A stretch of 56,748 bases of DNA from contig NZ_JALHMP010000028.1 of assembly GCF_022843985.1 (NCBI RefSeq), forward strand, positions 1 to 56,748, given 5' to 3'. Shown here piece by piece: positions 14,855 through 25,310 of the stretch; positions within the stretch are counted from its first letter, which is position 1, and the number at the start of each line of letters is the position of its first letter. Source of the stretch: Phreatobacter sp. Lineage in GTDB: Bacteria; Pseudomonadota; Alphaproteobacteria; Rhizobiales; Phreatobacteraceae. The notes under the pieces are model-generated. The model was not told the DNA's origin and searched no databases. It saw only the letters and a list, made by a program, of their open reading frames with translations. A program made the position numbers and the translations under genes.

Positions 14855-16893
14855 AGCGGCTCAGCTTCGTTGAAGGGACGGTCATCGAAATGAACGGCAG
14901 GCTATTCGAGCTTGGCCCGCCATATCTGGTAGATTCCGTGCCGACCTTTCAGCTCATCGAACGGGGCGAACCCGATGCGACCGCTGGATTGAAGACCGCG
15001 TACATTCGCACCCAAGCATCGCTTGAAGAAAGCTATGAGCGACGCCAACTCCGGCTTCTCCCACCCTCTGATGCCGTTCGTGGGGTGGGCAACGAGCAGC
15101 TTTTAGTGGAGCTGCCAGAAACGGAGCGCGCTATCGTTCTGTTCTGGAAAAACCTTATTCGACAAGTCGAAGCAGCACCAGATCGCCGCACTACGGCCGA
15201 GGAGGGACAGACCTCGCAACTCGCCTCGTTGCTCGTGAATCTGGGCAAGGAGCTTGGGGAGAAGTTTCTCGGAAAACCCAAACCTGTGTCGGTTCCAACT
15301 TACTACAGGCAACGAGCGAAATATCTGGCGGAGGGTACATTTAGCGGTCTACGACCTCGCCACAACCGCAAGGGAAACAGGCAACAGCTTCGACCTGAAA
15401 CGAGGACGCTCATCGAACAGGTGATTGCGGAGGAGATCGCGAAGGCAAAGCGCTCCTACAAGAAAGGCGAAGTCCGCAAATTCACGATATTCACCGTCAC
15501 GAGCGAGGTTCTGCGCCGACTCTCATCAAGCCTGCAGTGCTCTGTGGAAGACCTACGGCTACGCGGTGAATTTCCGTCTCAAACCACCTTCTACAACATT
15601 CTCAATCGCTTTCCCGCGTATGATCTCGCTGTCCTGCGCTACGGTCGAGCCCACGCGGACCACAAGTTCCGTGCCGTTCACGGCGGCAGCTCACCATCCT
15701 ATCCACTTGAGGAGGCTCAATACGACGAAACCCAGTTGGATGTTTACTGCGTAGATGACGACTACGCCTATCCACTAGGTCGTCCGTGGCTATCCTGGTT
15801 TATCGATGGAGACACGTCGGCCCCGCTTGGGTTTCACCTGGGGTTCGAGCCCGCCTCCGACGTCGTCTTTGCAAATACAATACGCCATTGCCTCACTCCC
15901 AAAAATTATATCAAGGAGCGTTGGCCGCATCTCGGGGACTATAACATCTAAGGCGTGCCTAACCGGTTGACCTTTGATAACTCGATGTCAGCCCATAGCA
16001 GTACCATCCAGCAGATCTGCGACGAGCTTGATATCGATTGGACTTATGCTCCTCGGCGCCATCCGTGGCTCAAGGCGCAAGTCGAGGTGTCCTTTAAACA
16101 ACTAAACAACCACCTTTTGTCCCAAATCCCTGGACATGTCCTCAAGAAAGAGATTCACTCCAGCGATTATGATGCTGCCAAGCATGGCATCATTTCTCTC
16201 AGCCAGCTTTATTACTGCATTCACGCGTGGATGGCGGGCTACTTCGTCAATCGTAGCCACTGGATGGGAGGAAAATCACCGCGTGAAAGATGGGTCGAGG
16301 GAACTAAATTAGTACCCCCGCCGATGTTCTGGGCGCTAGACCAGTTGGACCGGATTTGCACGGTGCGGCGTCGCTGTATAGTAGACCACAAGGGCGTCTA
16401 CTATAAGCGAATTGCATACAACTCATTCGAGTTGCACCGGGAACGACACCGCTTCGACGATCGATTTCCATCTACGATTGCCATTCGTCCAGATGATGTG
16501 AGCGTCGCCTACGTTCGCCTACCTGACGAACGCTGGATAAAGGTGATGGCCGACGACAAGTCCCTGGCTGGTTTGAGCCTGCATCAGTACATGCGCATGC
16601 GCGCAGAAGCTAATAGAGCCAAAGAGAAATTCTTTGATGTTGCAGTCAAACGCAAAAATCTAGCCGATCAAGTTCGTGCGGCTGTACGGTCAGAAGGTAA
16701 AACAAAAGATCAATTGCGTGATCTTGCAAGGGTTATGGGAATATCTTCGCGTCTGGATGCTCTTGCGAATCCGCCGCTTGCTCCGAATCCGGATACCGAG
16801 TCCATGGTGGAGCCAACTGGCAATATAACATCGAAGAATTCGAAACGTCCCGTTCGACAGCTGGAGATTAGAGAGATTGGCTCATTCAATTGA
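14851..16893 (+). pseudogene. tnsB: TnsB-like DDE transposase, interrupted by an in-frame TAA
   Basis: The frame is continuous from ATG 14851 to TGA 16893 except for one TAA at 15949-15951 (codon 367). The N-terminal 280 codons give the DNA-binding region. The rve-type core follows, with Asp292 (QYDETQLD), Asp376 (TFDNS) and Glu412 (QVEVSF). D376-E412 spacing fits a DD(35)E enzyme. The Mu C-terminal beta-barrel and a TnsC-contacting tail follow. The stop lies between the first and second Asp, so the first piece lacks the active site. The second piece could start at GTG 15955 but has no clear ribosome site. Apart from the stop I see no decay. This suggests a recent point mutation, a sequencing error, or suppression. 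Without read-through the element cannot transpose. Confidence 0.87.
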
Positions 16894-17827
16894 ACTCAAT
16901 CACTATCACTTCAAAACGGTCGCAGACGAATTACTTTTCGCGCTGCATGATGTGACGTCGGCGGCAACGCGTCGCGGGCGTATCCTGGTGGGTTCATCCG
17001 GAGTCGGCAAGACGCGAATTTGTGAGTATCTGACCAGTAAGTTCCCACGGGTGAAGGACGGTCGGCGTATTACCGTCGACGGGAGCGAAGCGGTCGCTGA
17101 TTACATCCCTGTGATTTACATGACGCTCGATATCGAAGCCCGTAAAACTGGCTTCCTTCAGGGCCTCGCAGAGGCTATCGGCACGAAAACACCCCACAAA
17201 AGACTGGAAAAGCATGTGATTGAGTCGCTGAAGTGGTGCGGTACGAGGTGGATCATCCTCGACGAGGCACAGCGTCTGCTCAAGGTGGGTGGCCAGTCAT
17301 ATCGTCCGGGATTAGTAGAGACTATCAAAGATATCCACGATAACTCCGGCGCCTGTTTCCTGCTTGTTGGCAACCCTGCGGCCGAGCGAGTTCTCGACCG
17401 AGATGCACAGATTCGTCGTAGGTTTGAGGATACAATGTATCTTCCCGCTTACGATTGGACAAATGACGTGGAGGCGAGTGAGTTCTGTAGCGTGTGCAAG
17501 AGTTTGTGGCAGGCCATGGGCGTTCATCTAGATCCAGCGCTTGAAGAGGATATTGTCTCTTTTTGTGAGCGGCTCCATTTTGTGTCGACTGGAATCCTTG
17601 GTGAACTAATAAAGCTGTTTTCCAAGGCAGAACAGATACGACGCTTCGAAAGCAAAAATATAGTCGATAACGACGTGCTTTACAGGGCTGTAAACTCTGC
17701 GTTTGCGCTGCATAAGCGAGAATATTCGAATAAGGCCTCTCCGGACAAAAAAGATGCAGCCAACCCATTTGCGCCGGGCTGGCAGCCACGAAAGGCGACG
17801 CCATACAAACCTGATTGGATGGGTTGA
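16877..17827 (+). CDS. tnsC: TnsC-like AAA+ ATPase
   Basis: 316 residues from TTG 16877, with GGAG 10 nt upstream and a 17-nt overlap with tnsB. Walker A is GSSGVGKT (39-46). Walker B is IILDEAQ with Asp129/Glu130. A sensor-like strand, FLLVGNP, follows. TnsC proteins form filaments on DNA and link the target selector (TniQ/TnsD) to the transposase. The C-terminal Pro/Lys-rich tail (after about 290) could contact TnsA/TnsB. All ATPase motifs are intact. It overlaps the upstream end of the tniQ frame, consistent with one operon. Confidence 0.9.
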   Translation: MAHSIELNHYHFKTVADELLFALHDVTSAATRRGRILVGSSGVGKTRICEYLTSKFPRVKDGRRITVDGSEAVADYIPVIYMTLDIEARKTGFLQGLAEAIGTKTPHKRLEKHVIESLKWCGTRWIILDEAQRLLKVGGQSYRPGLVETIKDIHDNSGACFLLVGNPAAERVLDRDAQIRRRFEDTMYLPAYDWTNDVEASEFCSVCKSLWQAMGVHLDPALEEDIVSFCERLHFVSTGILGELIKLFSKAEQIRRFESKNIVDNDVLYRAVNSAFALHKREYSNKASPDKKDAANPFAPGWQPRKATPYKPDWMG

Positions 17828-17835
17828 AGCGACAG

Positions 17836-19590
17836 ATGCTCATTCACCTTACGCCGCGTCCCACAGAGTTCCTCGCGGCTTATCTGCTTCGTGTCGCCCA
17901 TGCGAACGGATATCAAGGACTTAATTCTCTACGTGTTGAGCTCGGGCTGCATAGAAAGCTCCTGACCACCCGTGTTGAGCTTTCATCCGTGGCGCATCTT
18001 TGGCGTCATTCTTCGACGGACTGGAGCTTTCAAGCCGAATGGTGGGACGGCTACAAACAGGGTCGGTTGCCGGTCGGACGCAGCGGCTTGCCTGTTCGAT
18101 ACTGGACTGTCAGGCAGCCTCGGGTCTGTATCGCTTGCCTCTCTGACGGGCATGGTTTGAACCCCTGCTGGGACATCCAGGGCGTCACGTGTTGCCCAAT
18201 TCATCAGTTATTGCTCGTTACGCACTGCGAATGTGGATTGGCCGTATCATGGTGGCGAAGCGGCCCATCGATGTGCAGTTGCGGGCTCGGCTATCAAAGC
18301 TCGGGAAAGGCTCCACCCGAAGCCAGCCTCGCGCTCTCGACCAACATCCTCACACTGGCCAGCGGCTCGGGGAGCATAGACGGACCAGTTGACGATTTGG
18401 CGGCGTACTGCCGCCTCGCTTGGTTCATCGACGCCTGGTCGGCGAATAGGCGCCGCAAATCTGGCATAGAGGCCATTCAGTCCATTACTGAACGTCCGCA
18501 GAGTTCGGGTAACGCTGCAGAGGCGCTATTGTTCTGGCCCACGGGGTTCGAAACATGGCTCGGTTCCATGCGGACTCATGACGCCGCAAATCTGGAACAG
18601 GCATTCGGTTCGCTATTCCCCGCAATGAGAAGACACTTTTCATCGGCGATCTACGATCCCGTTTGGCTGGCCGTTCGGAACTTTATTGGTTCATGCCCAG
18701 AGCAGTACCTCCTTCAGAGCCGGTCGAAAATGCTGGCAATAGGCAAGTCCGCCTGGACAAACGGATCATGCGCCTCGGCGAAGCTCGGGATTTCTCAGAT
18801 TTCGCTCCGACGGCTCGTCGGCGGTCGGCTTATTGATGGGGTGGTCCAAGGCCCGACCGGTCGGAGGCGAACAGCGGTTCGAACAGAGTCCTTGCAGGAA
18901 GCGGAGCAGGAGCGAAAGACACGGCTGGATGCCAGCGCGGCCTCGCGGTTGCTTGGAATATCCTCGTACCAGTTTGAGCAGCTGCGAAAGGGCGGGCTCG
19001 TTGTGCCGGTTCAGTGGGAGGGTAAGAAGCATTGGTATAGGCCGAAAGACGTCGAAAATCTCGTCCACAGATTGACGCAAGTAACAGTGGGGACCATCCG
19101 GCCTGACGCTACGGCGCTACCGGCATTGCAAACGCGAGGCCGCGGTTCACTGCTGAAGTTGTTGCAAGCCGCGCTAGATCAGCGCGTGACGATTTTCAGA
19201 ACGACTCCCGGGCCTGCGGTAGCGCTACACGATTTCGGCATGATACAATCCAAAGGAATGATCAACGACAACAATGGCACTTCCGTTTCAGTCAAAGAGG
19301 CTGCTCGACGGATAGGCATGCATCCACGCGTCGTTCCAATTCTTCTTGCTTCGAATTGTATCAAGGGGTCGAACAAAGAGCGATTTTCAGTCTGTGCTGC
19401 CTCCCTTGAGGCGTTCGCGGCTACCTGTTCCACGATCAGGTCCTTCGCCCGCGAACGCGGTACGAGTTCAGCCGGCATCCAGCGCCGCCTGAAGAGCGCG
19501 GGCATACAGCCGATCGTCCCTTCCAATTCCAACGCTGGCATTAGTGCCGTCTGGCGTCGGAACGACTTGGCCTCGGTTTGGCAATCTTGA
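17836..19590 (+). CDS. tniQ: TniQ/TnsD-like target selector 1
   Basis: 584 residues from ATG 17836, 8 nt after tnsC; an in-frame TTG at 17815 is possible. The N-terminal TniQ domain begins PRPTEFLAAYLLRVAH. Its zinc-ligand pattern is C98/C101 (CIAC), C120/H123 (CPIH), C131/C133 (CEC) and C147/C149 (CSC). At 362-410 is a MerR-like helix-turn-helix (ASAASRLLGISSYQFEQL, then a Tyr-Arg-Pro wing), and further HTH-like segments follow. The long C-terminus resembles TnsD, which binds a fixed attachment site, more than the short TniQ of CRISPR-associated transposons. It differs strongly from the next TniQ, so the pair is not a recent duplication. Confidence 0.85.
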   Translation: MLIHLTPRPTEFLAAYLLRVAHANGYQGLNSLRVELGLHRKLLTTRVELSSVAHLWRHSSTDWSFQAEWWDGYKQGRLPVGRSGLPVRYWTVRQPRVCIACLSDGHGLNPCWDIQGVTCCPIHQLLLVTHCECGLAVSWWRSGPSMCSCGLGYQSSGKAPPEASLALSTNILTLASGSGSIDGPVDDLAAYCRLAWFIDAWSANRRRKSGIEAIQSITERPQSSGNAAEALLFWPTGFETWLGSMRTHDAANLEQAFGSLFPAMRRHFSSAIYDPVWLAVRNFIGSCPEQYLLQSRSKMLAIGKSAWTNGSCASAKLGISQISLRRLVGGRLIDGVVQGPTGRRRTAVRTESLQEAEQERKTRLDASAASRLLGISSYQFEQLRKGGLVVPVQWEGKKHWYRPKDVENLVHRLTQVTVGTIRPDATALPALQTRGRGSLLKLLQAALDQRVTIFRTTPGPAVALHDFGMIQSKGMINDNNGTSVSVKEAARRIGMHPRVVPILLASNCIKGSNKERFSVCAASLEAFAATCSTIRSFARERGTSSAGIQRRLKSAGIQPIVPSNSNAGISAVWRRNDLASVWQS

Positions 19591-19606
19591 CGTCCGGCGG
19601 TATCGA

Positions 19607-21070
19607 ATGACGGAACGACTAACGGCCCGAGTGCTGCTAAAGCCGGAGGAGGGCCTTTATCAGTACCTAACCAGGATTGCGGCGATCAACGGTTTCGGCC
19701 GCATCACCTTGCCTGATGCGCTCCGACCAAGCATATCGATGTCGGATCATATCATACGATCAAATGATCTGGTGCATCATACAGGACTTAGCAAAGACGA
19801 AGCCAGGAAGTTATTGCCTAGAAGGGTTTCGCTTGACGCCATAGAATATTATGGTGCCGTTCTTCCGTCGGAAATACTCAATCTCAAATCAACAAGGGTT
19901 TGCGCGGCCTGTCTCTCAGGCGCTCAGACCCACTGGACGTGGCAGTTGGTGGCGCTGGAGGTTTGCCCAATCCATCGCCTGCGGCTGATTGATCGGTGCA
20001 GACGATGCGTGGGCCTGTTTGATGCGGTCCAATGCAATTTTGAGTGCCACCGTTGCGCTTCCTCACGTGAGGAGCTCGGTGTCGAACACACCGATGTACA
20101 GTTGGCCCTCCAGCTAAGCTCTTTATTTTTGCGCGTCGGCCAACGACCTGATGCTTTATCGGATTGGCTGTTCGCTTGGCGGTACGTTTCCCGCGCAGCC
20201 GGCAGAAGCAGCCGCGGACGGGATCTCGCCAAAAGCATTGTTGTAGGCAGCGAGATACCCCTGCCCGAGTTTGCCGGGTTCACGGCTCAGCTTGTGGACT
20301 GTTGCAAGCCATCGCCAAGCGACTCCGAATGGGCGCGCGACGCGAAGCTTCGACTGAGACACCTTGTGAGGGTCAGCAACGTATCTTTCCGAGGGTTTCA
20401 CCTAGCCGATCTTCCCTATGTCCACGAACCCGCGGTGTCTATCCAGCCAGTCCTGCCGGGCCTGGAGGCCTTCATAAGTGAGGCGGAAGCGGAAAGAACT
20501 ACCGGACTACGCGCGCATGACCTGGTCGACCGATACGAAAAGCACCTTCGGGGCGCTCTCGAAAAGAATGGTGAGGGGCAGCTTGAGTTCGACATGGGCA
20601 CCATAGCCCAGATCGAGCGAGCTGAGACCAACGCGGGTAACATATCGCCGCGGAGTCGCTATCGCGGAGGTATGACACAGAGGGCTTTAGCCGAGCACCT
20701 TGGACTCACGGTTGGCGATCTTCGCCAACTGCGCGATGCTGGACTCCTGGCGAATACGCACAACGGCAAACGTCCACTAATTGGTGAGAAGTCGTGGAGG
20801 GCGCTCATCCAATACATAGGTGAAATGTCTGTCTTTCTTCAGTGCGATCCAACTGAATATGACAGTTCAATTGAAGTTATGAGCCTGAGTAAGTTCAGGA
20901 AATTGTCCCGCGTTGGTATTCTGAAAATTATTGAAAATATTGAACGCGGTGAGATTGAATGCTTCCGATACTCAAATGAGATAAACTCCTTTTATGATCT
21001 GCTTATTGATGCGAAGCCGTTTAAATCGCGCTTGCGCCGAAGGCCGGGCTTTTCCCTAACCGTCTTTTGA
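19607..21070 (+). CDS. tniQ: TniQ/TnsD-like target selector 2
   Basis: 487 residues from ATG 19607, 16 nt after the first tniQ. The TniQ domain (KPEEGLYQYLTRIAAINGFG) carries zinc ligands C99/C102 (CAAC), C120/H123 (CPIH), C131/C134 and C147/C150. Residues 356-400 (QRALAEHLGLTVGDLRQLRDAGLL) form a clear helix-turn-helix. The last 60 residues are basic. The two selectors could act together as a heteromer or each serve a different target class; the sequence does not decide. The stop is about 75 nt before the first GAGAAT repeat at the island border. Confidence 0.83.
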   Translation: MTERLTARVLLKPEEGLYQYLTRIAAINGFGRITLPDALRPSISMSDHIIRSNDLVHHTGLSKDEARKLLPRRVSLDAIEYYGAVLPSEILNLKSTRVCAACLSGAQTHWTWQLVALEVCPIHRLRLIDRCRRCVGLFDAVQCNFECHRCASSREELGVEHTDVQLALQLSSLFLRVGQRPDALSDWLFAWRYVSRAAGRSSRGRDLAKSIVVGSEIPLPEFAGFTAQLVDCCKPSPSDSEWARDAKLRLRHLVRVSNVSFRGFHLADLPYVHEPAVSIQPVLPGLEAFISEAEAERTTGLRAHDLVDRYEKHLRGALEKNGEGQLEFDMGTIAQIERAETNAGNISPRSRYRGGMTQRALAEHLGLTVGDLRQLRDAGLLANTHNGKRPLIGEKSWRALIQYIGEMSVFLQCDPTEYDSSIEVMSLSKFRKLSRVGILKIIENIERGEIECFRYSNEINSFYDLLIDAKPFKSRLRRRPGFSLTVF

Positions 21071-21144
21071 ACTGCCTGGATCGTCCAGAGGAGTGTTTTG
21101 CTCGCATCCCATCGACGATAGGACTGTTGCAGACATCAGGCCGA

Positions 21145-21161
21145 TGAGAATCGCATTCTCA
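21145..21161. repeat. Terminal-type repeat 1: TGAGAAT-CGC-ATTCTCA palindrome
   Basis: A perfect inverted repeat with 7-bp arms and a 3-nt centre. It gives a GAGAAT half-site on each strand. It lies inside the presumed transposon end, 75 nt after the last tniQ gene. Confidence 0.6.
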
Positions 21162-21202
21162 CCTTTTGCTTGACGCGCTGGGTATTTGGGCATTTTGCGG
21201 TC

Positions 21203-21222
21203 TGAGAATCGCTGAAGCGATT
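21203..21222. repeat. Terminal-type repeat 2: TGAGAATCGC with inverted AATCGC/GCGATT
   Basis: TGAGAATCGC is repeated exactly from 21145-21154, followed by AATCGC-TGAA-GCGATT symmetry. The 58-bp step between the two direct copies would place them on a similar face of the helix. Confidence 0.6.
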
Positions 21223-21239
21223 CCGCTAAGTGTCTAATT

Positions 21240-21428
21240 TCACGAGGTGCGCATTCTCGCTTTTTGATTGAGTGACCAATAGGCCACGACGGTCTCGTCG
21301 GAGACGCCGGCGGCGAAGCGGCAATGGCGGGCCGCGGGGTCGAGCCGCAGGAAATGCGCCGTGAGGAGATCGCTCTCCCAGGCGTAGAGCTTGCGAATGA
21401 CGCCCGGCGTGATGAGCTCTTCCAGCAT
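21240..21428 (-). pseudogene. N-terminal fragment of a GNAT-family gene, cut by the island
   Basis: From ATG 21428 (GGGAG 8 nt upstream) about 50 codons match the start of Rhizobiales GNAT acetyltransferases (VIRKLYAWESDLLTAHFLRL, then RLDPAARHCRFAAGVSDE). After VVAYW, near 21276, base composition drops abruptly and the frame ends within 12 codons in sequence belonging to the repeat array. The acetyl-CoA-binding part is absent from this window. This is best explained by insertion of the island into the gene. Confidence 0.72.
21250..21258 (-). repeat. Terminal-type repeat 3: GAGAATGCG half-site
   Basis: GAGAATGCG on the minus strand, identical to the minus-strand half-site at 21152-21160. It is the copy nearest the border with host sequence (about 21,270-21,276). 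Confidence 0.5.
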
Positions 21429-21599
21429 GCGATGATCTCCCGAAGGCCGCATGGCGCCCTTCGATGGCTATCCCCTCACATGTCAGGCGTCGTCTCCCTC
21501 CTGCGCTCTAGACGAGTGACGGGCCGGGAGCAACGACGATATTGCAGTGCAACATGACACTGGCGTCATAGCTGGGCGCCGAAGGCGACGGACGAACGC

Positions 21600-21625
21600 A
21601 AAAAACCCCGGCCTTTCGGCCGGGG
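21600..21625 (-). terminator. Rho-independent terminator of rpmE
   Basis: On the minus strand CCCCGGCC-GAAA-GGCCGGGG forms an 8-bp GC stem with a GNRA-type loop, followed by a run of T. It starts about 30 nt after the rpmE stop. Confidence 0.9.
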
Positions 21626-21656
21626 TTCGTCAGGATCGCCCGAGAGGGCCGTAAAA

Positions 21657-21887
21657 TCAGCCCTTGAGCGCGCCGATGCCGCCGAACTTCTGGTTGAAGC
21701 GCGACAGACGACCGCCGCGATCCATCAGCTGCTGCGTGCCGCCGGTCCAGGCCGGATGGACCTTGGGATCGATATCGAGCTGGAGGACGTCGCCCTCCTT
21801 GCCGTAGGTCGAGCGCGTCGTGTACTCGGTGCCATCGGTCATCACGATCTTGATGGTGTGGTAGTCGGGATGGATGTCGGGCTTCAT
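21657..21887 (-). CDS. rpmE: 50S ribosomal protein bL31
   Basis: 76 residues beginning [19 protein letters not shown], the typical bL31 opening, with the conserved HPAWTG segment (residues 44-49) and the FNQKFG C-terminal motif. It has no cysteines, so it is a zinc-free form, as usual in this group. GAGG precedes the ATG by about 9 nt, and a strong terminator follows. This is the first unmistakable core gene to the right of the accessory island. Confidence 0.97.
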   Translation of the reverse strand: MKPDIHPDYHTIKIVMTDGTEYTTRSTYGKEGDVLQLDIDPKVHPAWTGGTQQLMDRGGRLSRFNQKFGGIGALKG

Positions 21888-22037
21888 GGGTCGTCCTCGA
21901 AGGGCGCCGCTCTCGGAGGGCAGGCGCTAAGGGTCGTGTCCTGTGATGAGAAGCCGCGCTATTAAAGGAACTCGACCGCCTTTTCAAGCGAAGACGTGGG
22001 TTCGATAATCAGGAACGGGAAGGCGAGTCCACCATTC

Positions 22038-23861
<1,824 letters not shown>

Positions 23862-24281
23862 GGTCGATCGCGCGGCCCTGCTCGTTGACGCGGCCACCGG
23901 TCCGCACGAAGCCCTGGCGGCGGTAGAAGGCAATGGCGCGGTCATTGTCGGCGTTGACGTCGAGCGTCAGGCCCGCCGGCGCCGCGGCCTTGGCCGCCTC
24001 CATCAGCGCTGCGGCGAGACCGCTCCCCTGATGGTCGACACTGACCAGCATCTGGTCGATCCAGCCGCTACCCGGATGGACCGTGACGAAGCCGCCGGGG
24101 GCCTCATCCACGAGCCCCACCAGGATCGCCGTACCGTCCGTCTCCATCGCCGCGAACCGGTCGAGGAGCCAGCCCCGCCGCGTCTCGAAATCGTAGAGAG
24201 GATAGGCCTTCCCCCAGGCGGTTACCCAGAGGTCGGCGAGGGCCGGCTTGAGGCTGGGCCGGTACGGGACGATCGGCCAGG

Positions 24282-25310
24282 TCACCGGTCGGTGAGGCGC
24301 AGCTCGATACGGCGGTTGCGGGCGAGCGCCTCCGGCCCGTCACCCTGATCGATGGGCTGGAACTCGCCGAAACCGGCCGCCACCAGCCGCTGCGGCGCGA
24401 TCCCCCGGGCGATGAGATACTGGACGACGGCGATGGAGCGGGCCGCCGACAGCTCCCAGTTCGACCGGAAGCGCCCGCCCTGCATGGGCCGCGCGTCGGT
24501 ATGGCCGTCGACCCGCAGCACCCAGGCGATGTCGGACGGTATGTCCTTCTCGAGCTGGATCAGCGCGGTGGCGAGCTTGTCGAGCTCGGCCCGTCCCCCC
24601 GGTTCCAGTTCCGCCTGGCTCGATCCGAAGAACACCTCGGACCCGAAGACGAAGCGGTCGCCGACAACGCGGATGTCGGAGCGTTCGGCGAGAATTTCGC
24701 GCAGGCGTCCGAAGAATTCCGAGCGGTAGCGTGACAGTTCCTGCACGCGCTGGGCCAGGGCGAGGTTGAGCCGCCGGCCGAGATCGGTGATGCGCGACTG
24801 GGCGTCACGGTCGCGGGCCTCGCTGGCGCCGAGCGCCTCCTCGAGCGATGCCAGCTGCCGGCGCAGCGCGGTGATCTGCTGGTTGAGGAGTTCGATCTGC
24901 GACAGTGCCGCCTGCGCCGTCTGGCGCTGCTGGGCGAGCTGCGCCTCCAGCGTGGTGGCCCGCCCGATCTGCGCTCCGGCCTGGCCCTGGGCGTCCTCCA
25001 GCAGGCTCTGCAGCCGCCGCCTTTCGACATCCGAGGTTCCGAGCGTTGCGGTAATGGCCGCGAGACCCTCCTGCAGGGTCTGCCGCTGGCCGCGCTCGAG
25101 CTGCAGCAATTCCCCAAGTTCGGCGATCTGGCGCTGCAGCCGCACCATGGCGTCGTCCTTGCCGGCAATGTCGCGCGACAGGAAATACTGCGCCAGCATG
25201 AATACGGAGAGCATGAAGATGATCGACAGGAGGAAGGTCGACAGCGCGTCGACGAAGCCCGGCCAGTAGTCGATCCCGCGCTCGCCGCGGCGTGACCGCG
25301 ACAGGGCCAT
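24282..25310 (-). CDS. OmpA/MotB-like peptidoglycan-binding protein with coiled coil
   Basis: 342 residues. One membrane helix at about 20-44 (FVDALSTFLLSIIFMLSVFM) carries an acidic Asp in the position of the stator proton-path Asp of MotB. A long periplasmic coiled coil (about 52-205) follows. The OmpA domain (about 235-342) includes VDGHTDARPM, NWELSAARS and RNRRIELRL. Start and stop are linked as TGATG to the MotA/ExbB-like gene. It probably forms an ion-driven 5:2-type inner-membrane complex that grips the cell wall. There are no flagellar neighbours, so it is not a motor stator by context. Confidence 0.85.
   Translation of the reverse strand: MALSRSRRGERGIDYWPGFVDALSTFLLSIIFMLSVFMLAQYFLSRDIAGKDDAMVRLQRQIAELGELLQLERGQRQTLQEGLAAITATLGTSDVERRRLQSLLEDAQGQAGAQIGRATTLEAQLAQQRQTAQAALSQIELLNQQITALRRQLASLEEALGASEARDRDAQSRITDLGRRLNLALAQRVQELSRYRSEFFGRLREILAERSDIRVVGDRFVFGSEVFFGSSQAELEPGGRAELDKLATALIQLEKDIPSDIAWVLRVDGHTDARPMQGGRFRSNWELSAARSIAVVQYLIARGIAPQRLVAAGFGEFQPIDQGDGPEALARNRRIELRLTDR

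Noticed and set aside
15949-15951. Recoded stop (selenocysteine or pyrrolysine) in tnsB
   Set aside because: The codon is TAA, not TGA or TAG, and no recoding element is apparent.
13937-21276. CRISPR-associated transposon (CAST)
   Set aside because: No cas12k or Cascade gene, no tracrRNA-like region and no direct-repeat array was seen. Both TniQ proteins have long TnsD-like C-termini.
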